From Rhodospirillaceae bacterium UBA6608 (GTDB taxonomy: Bacteria > Pseudomonadota > Alphaproteobacteria > Rhodospirillales_A > Casp-alpha2): DNA of 5,187 bases. A program made the position numbers and the translations under genes. The DNA lies in NCBI GenBank assembly GCA_002433335.1, contig DJHY01000033.1, positions 750 to 5,936 on the forward strand, written 5' to 3'. The notes below the pieces were generated by a model that worked only from the letters and a program-made list of their open reading frames with translations, was not told where the DNA came from and made no database searches. Shown piece by piece: positions 1 to 5,187 of the stretch (position 1 is its first letter; each line of letters begins with the position of its first letter).

Positions 1-1
1 G

Positions 2-1237
2 CTGGAAGGTCGGTTCGAGTTCGAAACCTATTTCTCCCTGTCCTGCCAGAACTGCCCGGACGTGGTGCAGGCGCTGAACATCATGTCTGTGTTCAACCCG
101 AACATCACCCACGTCGCCATCGACGGCGCGCTGTTCAAGGACGAGGTCGATTCCCGCCAGGTCATGGCCGTTCCCTCGGTTTATCTGAATGGCGAGCCCT
201 TCGCCCAGGGCCGTATGGAACTGGAAGAGATCCTGAGCAAGATCGACACCGGCGCCAGTGCCCGCATGGCCGAAGCCATCGCCGCCAAGGATGCCTTCGA
301 CGTGCTGATCGTCGGCGGCGGTCCTGCCGGTGCCGCGGCTGCCGTCTATGCGGCGCGCAAGGGCATCCGCACGGGCATCGCGGCTGAACGGTTCGGCGGT
401 CAGGTGCTCGACACCATGGCCATCGAAAACCTGATCTCGGTTCCCCATACCGAAGGTCCGGCCCTGGCCATGGCGCTGGAAACCCACGTCAAGGAATACG
501 ACGTCGACATCATGAACCTGCAACGGGCGTCCAAGCTGGCCCCCGCCGGACAACCCGGCGGCCTGCACGAGATCGTGTTGGAAAACGGCGCCAGCCTGAA
601 ATCCCGCACGGTCATCATCAGCACCGGCGCGCGCTGGCGGCAGATGAACGTCCCGGGCGAGGACGAATACCGCAACAAGGGCGTTGCCTACTGCCCGCAC
701 TGCGACGGCCCGCTGTTCAAGGGCAAGCGCGTGGCGGTGATCGGCGGCGGTAACTCCGGCGTCGAGGCGGCCATCGACCTGGCCGGTGTCGTCGCCCATG
801 TCACGCTGATCGAGTTCGACAGCCAGCTCCGCGCCGATGCGGTGTTGCAGACCAAGCTGCGCTCGCTGCCCAACGTCGAGATCATCACCTCGGCCCTGAC
901 GACCGAAGTGAACGGCGACGGCAACAAGGTGACGGGCCTGACCTATAAGGACCGCAACACCGAGGAAAGCCACACGGTCGACCTGGAAGGCATCTTCGTT
1001 CAGATCGGCCTGGTGCCGAACACGGAATGGCTGAAGGGCACGGTCGATCTGAGCCCGCGTGGCGAGATCGAAGTGGATGCCCGGGGGGCGACCTCCGTCC
1101 CCGGCGTGTTCGCCGCCGGCGACGCCACGACGACGCCGTACAAGCAGATCGTGATCGCCATGGGCGACGGGGCGAAAGCATCGCTCGGCGCGTTCGACTA
1201 CATGATCCGTCAGGTCCCGGCCGAGGCCGCTGCCTGA
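2..1237 (+). CDS. ahpF: Alkyl hydroperoxide reductase subunit F (AhpF), 5'-truncated by window edge
   Basis: AhpF is a cytoplasmic FAD enzyme that passes electrons from NADH to the peroxidase AhpC, which reduces H2O2 and organic peroxides. The frame is open from base 2 to TGA at 1235-1237, giving 411 visible residues. Seen in order: the redox pair CQNC (44-55) in the N-terminal thioredoxin-like domain; an FAD-binding GGGPAG (314-331); the active-site CPHC (692-703) of the thioredoxin-reductase-like domain; an NADH-binding GGGNSG (743-760); and a late FAD motif, GVFAAGD, followed by PYKQ (about 1103-1150). From memory of E. coli AhpF (521 residues, first CxxC at 129-132), about 114 N-terminal residues lie outside the window. 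The GTG at 62 lies after the CQNC motif and is not the start. All catalytic motifs are intact. ahpC is commonly next to ahpF and may lie upstream. The CxxC-bearing N-terminal domain separates it from ordinary thioredoxin reductase. Confidence 0.96.
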   Translation: MEGRFEFETYFSLSCQNCPDVVQALNIMSVFNPNITHVAIDGALFKDEVDSRQVMAVPSVYLNGEPFAQGRMELEEILSKIDTGASARMAEAIAAKDAFDVLIVGGGPAGAAAAVYAARKGIRTGIAAERFGGQVLDTMAIENLISVPHTEGPALAMALETHVKEYDVDIMNLQRASKLAPAGQPGGLHEIVLENGASLKSRTVIISTGARWRQMNVPGEDEYRNKGVAYCPHCDGPLFKGKRVAVIGGGNSGVEAAIDLAGVVAHVTLIEFDSQLRADAVLQTKLRSLPNVEIITSALTTEVNGDGNKVTGLTYKDRNTEESHTVDLEGIFVQIGLVPNTEWLKGTVDLSPRGEIEVDARGATSVPGVFAAGDATTTPYKQIVIAMGDGAKASLGAFDYMIRQVPAEAAA

Positions 1238-1265
1238 CCCACTGCATACCTCAGACACCGCAAAG

Positions 1266-1298
1266 CGCCGCCGCGCCCTCCCGGGACGGCGGCGTTTT
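1266..1298 (+). terminator. Rho-independent terminator downstream of ahpF
   Basis: CGCCGCCG at 1266-1273 pairs with CGGCGGCG at 1287-1294, an 8-bp all-GC stem. CCC (1276-1278) and GGG (1283-1285) can pair inside the loop. TTTT follows at 1295-1298. It begins 29 nt after the ahpF stop on the same strand, where a terminator is expected. The T-run is short, so termination may be incomplete; a second hairpin lies just beyond. Confidence 0.68.
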
Positions 1299-1332
1299 CG
1301 TATCTGCGCCACGGGTCGCCGACCACACAAAG

Positions 1333-1361
1333 AAAAAGGGGTGCCGAAGGGCACCCCTTTT
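1333..1361 (-). terminator. Bidirectional hairpin terminator, main terminator of rpsD
   Basis: A perfect 8-bp stem, GGGGTGCC (1338-1345) with GGCACCCC (1350-1357), closes a 4-nt loop. It is flanked by AAAAA (1333-1337) and TTTT (1358-1361), which can extend the stem. Read on the - strand, it follows the rpsD stop by about 41 nt and ends in TTTTT, a textbook intrinsic terminator. Read on the + strand, it ends in TTTT and can back up the ahpF terminator. The symmetry fits its place between two converging genes. Confidence 0.87.
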
Positions 1362-1402
1362 CCGGCGCGGTGGATCGCGCCGATCTGCGAATGTCGCGTC
1401 CC

Positions 1403-2017
1403 TTAGCGGGAGTAGAATTCGATGACCAGGTTCGGTTCCATCTGAACCGGGTACGGAACGTCAGCCAGCTTCGGCGTGCGCAGGAAGGTCCCGGCCAGCT
1501 TCTTCTGGTTCACTTCCATGTAATCCGGAATGTCGCGCTCGGCGGATTCGACGGCCAGCAGCACCAGCGGCATTTCGCGGGACTTTTCCTTGACCTCGAT
1601 GACGTCGCCTTCACGGACCTGATAGGACGGGATGTTGACCTTCTTGCCGTTGACCTTGACGTGGCCGTGGTTGACGAACTGACGGGCGGCGAACACGGTC
1701 GGCACGAATTTCATGCGGTAGACGACGGCGTCCAGGCGGCGCTCCAACAGGCCGATCAGGTTTTCCGAGGTATCGCCACGACGACGGGCGGCTTCAGCGT
1801 AATAAGCGCGGAATTTCTTCTCGGAGATGTTGCCGTAGTAGCCCTTCAGCTTCTGCTTGGCCATCAGCTGGATGCCGTAATCGGACGGCTTCTTGCGCCG
1901 CTGGCCATGCTGGCCCGGGCCATATTCGCGGGAGTTGACGGGGCTTTTCGGGCGACCCCAGAGATTTTCGCCCAGACGGCGGTTAATCTTGTATTTCGAG
2001 GCGATGCGCTTCGACAT
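1403..2017 (-). CDS. rpsD: 30S ribosomal protein S4
   Basis: S4 binds the 5' domain of 16S rRNA early in 30S assembly and helps form the mRNA entry channel. The protein has 204 residues, close to the family's usual length, and is complete from ATG (2015-2017) to TAA (1403-1405). The N-terminal ribosomal S4 region (about 1-93) carries the recognisable stretches [17 protein letters not shown] (12-28), [20 protein letters not shown] (32-51) and [15 protein letters not shown] (56-70). The S4 RNA-binding domain (about 94-157) includes [20 protein letters not shown] (112-131). It has no cysteine, so it is the form without a zinc site. AAGGA at 2026-2030 (read on the - strand) sits 8 nt before the ATG and supports the start. 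The gene stands alone, as is usual in alphaproteobacteria, not in an alpha-type ribosomal operon. It has its own promoter, leader and terminator. In E. coli, S4 represses translation of its own operon; whether that happens here is unknown. Confidence 0.98.
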   Translation of the reverse strand: MSKRIASKYKINRRLGENLWGRPKSPVNSREYGPGQHGQRRKKPSDYGIQLMAKQKLKGYYGNISEKKFRAYYAEAARRRGDTSENLIGLLERRLDAVVYRMKFVPTVFAARQFVNHGHVKVNGKKVNIPSYQVREGDVIEVKEKSREMPLVLLAVESAERDIPDYMEVNQKKLAGTFLRTPKLADVPYPVQMEPNLVIEFYSR

Positions 2018-2024
2018 ATCGACA

Positions 2025-2030
2025 GTCCTT
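2025..2030 (-). promoter_or_regulatory. Ribosome binding site of rpsD
   Basis: Read on the - strand this is AAGGAC, ending 7 nt before the ATG at 2017. It is a good match to the anti-Shine-Dalgarno sequence and fixes the start. The AAGGA core also overlaps the TAA (2029-2031) of a 42-codon upstream frame. Confidence 0.85.
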
Positions 2031-2038
2031 ATTGCTTT

Positions 2039-2068
2039 GCCGGCGGCGGGTTTTTTTGATGCCGCGGC
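2039..2068 (-). promoter_or_regulatory. Possible hairpin in the rpsD leader next to the ribosome binding site
   Basis: Bases 2039-2042 (GCCG on +) can pair with 2065-2068 (CGGC), and 2044-2047 (CGGC) with 2061-2064 (GCCG), leaving one bulged base. The result is an 8-bp GC stem around a 13-nt loop. In the rpsD transcript the loop carries seven A residues (2051-2057). The stem ends 8 nt upstream of the AAGGA core. The pairing is read directly from the sequence; a regulatory role is inference. In DNA this GC-rich, stems are expected by chance fairly often. Confidence 0.35.
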
Positions 2069-2183
2069 GGTCTACGTTGTCCCGGTAGGCCTTGATCCCT
2101 CCCCGGCCCCGTAGGTCCGTGAAAGGGGGCGGGATGCACCCAGATAGGCAGTGACATCCACGTTCCCGGGAATGAAGCTGCGC

Positions 2184-2211
2184 AATATAGGCATCCGGGC
2201 CGATAAGTCAA
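2184..2211 (-). promoter_or_regulatory. Sigma-70 type promoter of rpsD
   Basis: On the - strand, TTGACT (2211-2206) and TATATT (2189-2184) are separated by 16 nt. The -35 matches TTGACA at 5 of 6 positions and the -10 matches TATAAT at 5 of 6. It is the best promoter I can find in the window. The stretch directly after the -10 reads GCGCAGC. A GC-rich discriminator of this sort is typical of stable-RNA and ribosomal-protein promoters under stringent control; applying that here is inference. Confidence 0.75.
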
Positions 2212-2259
2212 TGCATCCGGCGGATTTCCTGGCCTGGACGGTTAATTTCGGCCCTGCGG

Positions 2260-2288
2260 TTGCGACCCCGTGCCCGGTCCTCTACCCT
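2260..2288 (+). promoter_or_regulatory. Candidate promoter for the ABC importer operon
   Basis: TTGCGA (2260-2265) and TACCCT (2283-2288) have the ideal 17-nt spacing, but match the sigma-70 consensus at only 4 and 3 of 6 positions. It would give a leader of about 50 nt. An activator-dependent or alternative-sigma promoter is equally possible. I found no clear sigma-54 -24/-12 element. Confidence 0.3.
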
Positions 2289-2312
2289 GGCGGGGATCAC
2301 GGCACCTAAGGT

Positions 2313-2344
2313 TTTGATCGGGAACGCAAACCGCACGGATCAAA
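2313..2344 (+). promoter_or_regulatory. 7-bp inverted repeat ending at the importer ATPase start codon
   Basis: TTTGATC (2313-2319) and GATCAAA (2338-2344) are perfect inverted copies separated by 18 nt. The right arm covers part of the weak GGA (2337-2339) that serves as Shine-Dalgarno, and it ends one base before the GTG at 2346. It could be an operator or an mRNA stem that hides the start site. A 7-bp repeat alone can arise by chance. Confidence 0.35.
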
Positions 2345-2345
2345 T

Positions 2346-3500
2346 GTGAATATCCAGCACCACAATGAAACAGCCGAAACCACGGCTCCCCCCGCCGAAA
2401 ACCCCCGTGCGGCGGGCGCCAGCGTGCGCTTCGACAACGTCCAGAAAAGCTATGACGGGGAAACCCTGGTCATCGACGGCCTGAACCTGGACATCGCGCC
2501 GGGCGAATTCCTGACCATGCTGGGCCCGTCCGGGTCAGGCAAGACGACGACCTTGATGATGCTGGCCGGGTTCGAGCCCGCGACCCACGGCGAAATCTAT
2601 TTGAATGAACGCCCAATCAACAAGGTCCCGCCGCACAAGCGCGGGATCGGTATGGTGTTTCAGAACTATGCCCTGTTCCCCCATATGACCGTGGCGGAAA
2701 ACCTGGCCTTTCCGCTCAGCGTGCGCAAGACGCCCAAGGCCGAGATCGCGGCCAAGGTCGCCCGCGCCCTGGAGATGGTCGAACTGCCCGATTTCGGCGA
2801 CCGCCGCCCGGCGCAGCTTTCCGGCGGCCAGCAACAGCGCATCGCCGTGGCCCGCGCCCTGGTGTTCGAACCGGACCTGATCCTGATGGACGAACCCCTG
2901 GGTGCGCTGGACAAGCAATTGCGCGAACAGATGCAGTTCGAGATCAAGCACCTTCACGACAACCTGGGCGTGACCATCGTCTACGTGACCCATGACCAGT
3001 CCGAAGCCCTGACGATGGCCGACCGGATCGCCGTGTTCAACGAGGGCCGCATTCAGCAGCTTTCCACCCCGGACATGCTGTACGAACAACCGGCCAATTC
3101 CTTCGTCGCGCAGTTCATCGGCGAGAACAATCGCCTGAACGGCCAAGTTACGGAAGTCGCCGACGGCGAATGCCGGGTCGATCTGGACGGCGGCGGCTCG
3201 GTCCGCGCCCTGGCTGTCAATGTGGACGGGCCTGGCGCCCGCACGACCCTGTCGCTGCGGCCCGAACGCATCGCCCTGAACCCGCCCCCCGCCGAAACGG
3301 CGAACCTTTTGTCGGGCCGGGTCGAGGAACTGATTTACCTGGGCGATCACATTCGCCTGCGTCTGGCCCTGGCGGGCCGGACCGATTTCATCGTCAAGCT
3401 TCGCAACGACGGCGGCGGCCCGCCACCCCGTGTGGGACAGGACATTACCGTCGGCTGGCAGGCCGCCGATTGCCGCGCCCTCGACCCCGCGACAGCCTGA
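2346..3500 (+). CDS. PotA-like ABC importer ATPase, probably polyamine type
   Basis: This is the cytoplasmic ATPase of an ABC importer; as a dimer it hydrolyses ATP to drive uptake through the permease. The 384 residues match PotA-type length. Seen in order: Walker A GPSGSGKT (60-67), Q-loop VFQNYALFP (Q106), signature LSGGQQQR (158-165), Walker B LILMDE (178-183), D-loop GALD (186-189) and H-loop THD (H216). A C-terminal TOBE-type region has the SLRPE motif (303-307). All catalytic residues are present. The start is GTG: an in-frame TAA at 2307-2309 lies upstream with no start codon between, and the nearby ATG at 2344 reads straight into TGA. The Shine-Dalgarno is weak. About 24 residues rich in Pro, Ala and Thr precede the first conserved strand. 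It opens an operon with the binding protein 37 nt downstream. The substrate cannot be read from the ATPase; iron, sulfate, sugar and other importers use close relatives. Confidence 0.93.
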   Translation: MNIQHHNETAETTAPPAENPRAAGASVRFDNVQKSYDGETLVIDGLNLDIAPGEFLTMLGPSGSGKTTTLMMLAGFEPATHGEIYLNERPINKVPPHKRGIGMVFQNYALFPHMTVAENLAFPLSVRKTPKAEIAAKVARALEMVELPDFGDRRPAQLSGGQQQRIAVARALVFEPDLILMDEPLGALDKQLREQMQFEIKHLHDNLGVTIVYVTHDQSEALTMADRIAVFNEGRIQQLSTPDMLYEQPANSFVAQFIGENNRLNGQVTEVADGECRVDLDGGGSVRALAVNVDGPGARTTLSLRPERIALNPPPAETANLLSGRVEELIYLGDHIRLRLALAGRTDFIVKLRNDGGGPPPRVGQDITVGWQAADCRALDPATA

Positions 3501-3522
3501 CACCGAACCGAGCGCATTGCAG

Positions 3523-3531
3523 AAGGAGAGG
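3523..3531 (+). promoter_or_regulatory. Ribosome binding site that decides the start of the binding protein
   Basis: AAGGAG (3523-3528) runs on as AGG. ATG codons at 3532 and 3538 are in frame. The first lies only 3 nt after AAGGAG, too close for efficient initiation. The second lies 9 nt after it (6 nt after the trailing GAGG), a normal distance, so 3538 is preferred. The choice changes the protein by two residues and leaves the signal peptide intact. Confidence 0.75.
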
Positions 3532-3537
3532 ATGCAG

Positions 3538-4632
3538 ATGAACGCCAAGAAACCAATCGCCATTGCCGCCCTAAGCCTTGGGGTGAGCATCGGGCTTGCC
3601 TTGCAGGCCCAGGCTGGGGAAATCACCGTTGTATCCTGGGGCGGGGCCTATACGAAAAGCCAGATCGAGGCCTATCAGAAACCCTGGATGGCGAAGACCG
3701 GTCATAAGATCAAATCCGTCGACGCCCCGAACCCGGCGGCGCCGATCAAGGCCCAGGTCAAAGCCGGCAACGTCAGCATGGACGTCGCCGACCTGGAATA
3801 TTCCGATGCCGTGCGCTACTGCGACGAAGGCCTGTTGGAAGAAATTGACGCCGCGGCCCTGCCGCCAGCGCCCGACGGCACCCCGGCGACCGAAGACTTC
3901 ATCGAAGGCGGGCTGACCGATTGCGCCGTAGCCAACATCGTCTGGGCGACCGTGGTCGCCTATGACGCATCCAAGTTTCCCGATAATCAGCCGAAGACCA
4001 TCGCCGACTTCTTCAACGTGAAGAAGTTCCCCGGCAAGCGCGGCCTGCGCAAGGGGGCCAAGCCGAACCTGGAGATGGCGTTGATGGCCGACGGTGTTCC
4101 GGCGGGCGAGGTTTATAAGCTGCTGGGCACGCCAGCGGGCGTGAAGCGCGCCTTTGCCAAGCTGGACGCGATCAAGAAACACGCCGTGTGGTGGGAAGCC
4201 GGCGCCCAGCCGCCGCAGCTTCTGGCCGACGGCGAAGTGGCCATGACCACCGCCTACAACGGCCGGATCTTCAACGCCGCGATCAGCGAAGACAAACCGT
4301 TCAAGATCGTCTGGGACGGCCAAATTCTGGATTTCGACCTGTTCGTCATCCCGAAGGGCGCGCCCAACAAGGACTTGGCCTTGGACTTCATCAAGTTCGC
4401 GACCGGCACCAAGCCGCTGGCCGATCAGGCCCGCTACATCCCCTATGGCCCGGCACGCAAATCCTCGGCCTCGTTGATCGGCACCTATCAGGACGGCAAG
4501 ACCGAGATGGCCCCGCACATGCCGACGGCCCCCGCCAATATGAAGAACGCGTTGGTCAATAATTTCGAGTTCTGGGCCGACCGGGACACGGAATTGAACG
4601 AACGGTTCAACGCCTGGCTCGCCGCCAATTGA
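3538..4632 (+). CDS. PotD-like periplasmic solute-binding protein of ABC importer
   Basis: This is the exported receptor that captures the substrate in the periplasm and docks on the permease. It has 364 residues from ATG 3538 to TGA 4630-4632. A Sec signal peptide is clear: KK at 4-5, a hydrophobic core at about 7-22, and the likely cut AQA|GE after residue 26. The mature protein opens with ITVVSWGGAY (29-38), typical of family 1/8 solute-binding proteins. IVWATVVAYDASKFP and later WWEAGAQPPQLLADGEVAMT resemble polyamine binders of the PotD type. Only two cysteines occur (C95, C129), possibly a disulfide. It lies 37 nt after the ATPase and 4 nt before the permease, so the three are almost surely co-transcribed. 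Relatives bind spermidine, putrescine and other small organic cations or acids. Polyamine is the best guess, but the ligand cannot be fixed from this reading. Confidence 0.9.
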   Translation: MNAKKPIAIAALSLGVSIGLALQAQAGEITVVSWGGAYTKSQIEAYQKPWMAKTGHKIKSVDAPNPAAPIKAQVKAGNVSMDVADLEYSDAVRYCDEGLLEEIDAAALPPAPDGTPATEDFIEGGLTDCAVANIVWATVVAYDASKFPDNQPKTIADFFNVKKFPGKRGLRKGAKPNLEMALMADGVPAGEVYKLLGTPAGVKRAFAKLDAIKKHAVWWEAGAQPPQLLADGEVAMTTAYNGRIFNAAISEDKPFKIVWDGQILDFDLFVIPKGAPNKDLALDFIKFATGTKPLADQARYIPYGPARKSSASLIGTYQDGKTEMAPHMPTAPANMKNALVNNFEFWADRDTELNERFNAWLAAN

Positions 4633-4636
4633 CCCG

Positions 4637-5187
4637 ATGACGGGGGCGGTCCAACAGCTCACCACCGACGACGGCACGCCGCTGAAAGCGGCGCTGGCGC
4701 GGACCGGCAGGCGCGCCCGGATTAGGGCGTTGCTGCTGGTCTCGCCGTTGTTGCTGTTCGTCCTGGTGACCTTTGCCGCCCCCATCGCACAGATGCTGTA
4801 CCTCAGCATCCACAACCCGGTCTTCTCCGACAACATGCCCCGCTTGTCGACCTGGCTGCGCGCCAACCCGATCGACGACGTGCCGGGCGAAGCGGCGTTC
4901 GAGGCCCTGGTCCTGGACCTGAAAGAGGCGCGCAAGAAGCGCACCCATGCCCAGGTCGGGACCCGCATCAATTACGAGCGGGCGGGATCGACCAGCCTGT
5001 TCAAGTCGACGGCGCGGCGGGTCAAAAAGATCGACGGCCCGCCGTACAAGGAACAGATGCTTGCCATCAACAAGGCCTGGGGTGAATTGCACCTGTGGAC
5101 GGTGATGGCCCGCGCCGCCCATCCCCATACGGCGGCGTTCTACGCCCAGGCGCTGGACCTGGCCTTCGACGATAAGGGAGAGCGGAC
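4637..5187 (+). CDS. PotB-like ABC importer permease, 3'-truncated by window edge
   Basis: This is the inner-membrane channel subunit of the importer. The frame is open from ATG 4637 to the edge (183 full codons, no stop), 4 nt after the binding-protein stop. No clear Shine-Dalgarno is visible, so translational coupling is likely. A basic cytoplasmic stretch (RTGRRARIR, 22-30) leads into one strong membrane helix at about 32-56. This arrangement fits the start of a binding-protein-dependent permease. Residues 57-183 are hydrophilic, with no second helix, so a soluble segment of at least about 125 residues, presumably periplasmic, separates helices 1 and 2. From memory, some proteobacterial PotB-type permeases in such cassettes carry a large insert here, but I cannot confirm homology. 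The conserved EAA loop would lie outside the window. Assignment rests on operon position, the first helix and the absence of stops; the fold of the insert is unknown. Confidence 0.82.
   Translation, partial: MTGAVQQLTTDDGTPLKAALARTGRRARIRALLLVSPLLLFVLVTFAAPIAQMLYLSIHNPVFSDNMPRLSTWLRANPIDDVPGEAAFEALVLDLKEARKKRTHAQVGTRINYERAGSTSLFKSTARRVKKIDGPPYKEQMLAINKAWGELHLWTVMARAAHPHTAAFYAQALDLAFDDKGER

Larger units (their letters stand above)
2018..2179 (-). other. rpsD 5' untranslated leader (predicted)
   Basis: If transcription starts about 5-7 nt after the -10 box at 2184-2189, the rpsD transcript has a leader of about 160 nt. That is long for a single r-protein gene. It contains the RBS-adjacent hairpin, possible further pairing of CTACG (2072-2076) with CGTAG (2110-2114), and a 42-codon open frame. 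The boundary rests on a predicted promoter. Autoregulation by S4 would explain such a leader but is not shown. Confidence 0.45.
2018..2345. other. Divergent intergenic region between rpsD and the ABC importer operon
   Basis: These 328 bases hold no convincing gene. The rpsD side (2018-2211) carries its RBS, leader and promoter. The importer side (2212-2345) carries a weak candidate promoter and an inverted repeat that ends at the start codon. The -35 boxes of the two proposed promoters are about 50 bp apart and face away from each other, so a shared regulator could touch both. I saw no tRNA, recognised riboswitch or mobile-element end here. Confidence 0.8.

Noticed and set aside
62..64. GTG at 62 as the start of the ahpF product
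   Set aside because: The frame stays open to the window edge, and the upstream residues include the conserved CQNC of AhpF, so translation starts before the window.
885..1425. Arg-rich open frames on both strands over the end of ahpF and the following spacer
   Set aside because: Their products are compositional artefacts (long Arg/Pro/Gly runs) in alternate frames of a well-supported gene, and they run through the terminators.
2039..2057. GC-rich run followed by TTTTTTT on the + strand, looking like a terminator
   Set aside because: There is no proper stem directly before the T-run; the available pairing places the T-run in the loop. No + strand gene ends here, so a terminator would have no purpose.
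1370..2059. A 229-codon open frame on the + strand over rpsD
   Set aside because: It mirrors the S4 coding region, which is certain on the other strand, and would begin inside the terminator region with no ribosome binding site.
3430..3537. An earlier GTG start (3430) for the binding protein, overlapping the ATPase gene
   Set aside because: It would add a non-conserved N-terminal tail before the signal peptide. The strong AAGGAG at 3523-3528 points to the ATG at 3538, directly before a clean signal sequence.
2535..3626. A 363-codon open frame on the - strand across the ABC ATPase gene
   Set aside because: The opposite strand encodes every ABC ATPase motif in order. The antisense product has no recognisable domain and arises from high GC at third positions.
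3571..4971. A long open frame (466 codons) on the - strand across the binding-protein and permease genes
   Set aside because: It is antisense to two recognisable genes, crosses their boundary, and its product is low-complexity and rich in Gly, Arg and Val, as expected from GC-rich codons read backwards. No motif was recognised.

Overview
The window is GC-rich bacterial DNA with the look of an alphaproteobacterium, probably of the Rhodospirillales. That placement rests on the style of its cysteine-free ribosomal protein S4, on rpsD standing alone outside an alpha-type ribosomal operon, and on the type of polyamine-like ABC cassette. It is a judgement by eye, not a phylogeny. The contents look like ordinary chromosome: I see no mobile element, CRISPR array, tRNA, rRNA or defence module, and no strong case for a previously undescribed system.

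Layout. (1) 2-1237, + strand: the C-terminal four fifths of ahpF, the flavoprotein disulfide reductase that recharges the peroxidase AhpC. Its start lies off the left edge. (2) 1238-1402: the gap between two converging genes, holding two hairpin terminators; the second is nearly perfect and works on both strands. (3) 1403-2017, - strand: complete rpsD (30S protein S4). (4) 2018-2345: a divergent intergenic region of 328 bases. It holds a good sigma-70 promoter for rpsD on the - strand, an S4 leader of about 160 nt with a hairpin next to the ribosome binding site, a weak candidate promoter for the + strand operon, and an inverted repeat ending at that operon's first start codon. (5) 2346-5187, + strand: an ABC importer operon of ATPase (PotA-like), periplasmic binding protein (PotD-like) and inner-membrane permease (PotB-like). 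The permease runs off the right edge, and a second permease gene would be expected beyond it.

How the genes work together. The binding protein would capture a small solute, plausibly a polyamine or related cation, in the periplasm and deliver it to the permease pair, with the ATPase on the cytoplasmic face supplying energy. The 37-nt and 4-nt gaps between the three genes support one transcript. ahpF (peroxide defence) and rpsD (translation) have no evident functional link to the transporter or to each other; they are separated by terminators and by opposed transcription.

The points most worth a second look are the long structured rpsD leader, the inverted repeat at the transporter start codon, and the large soluble segment after the first membrane helix of the permease.
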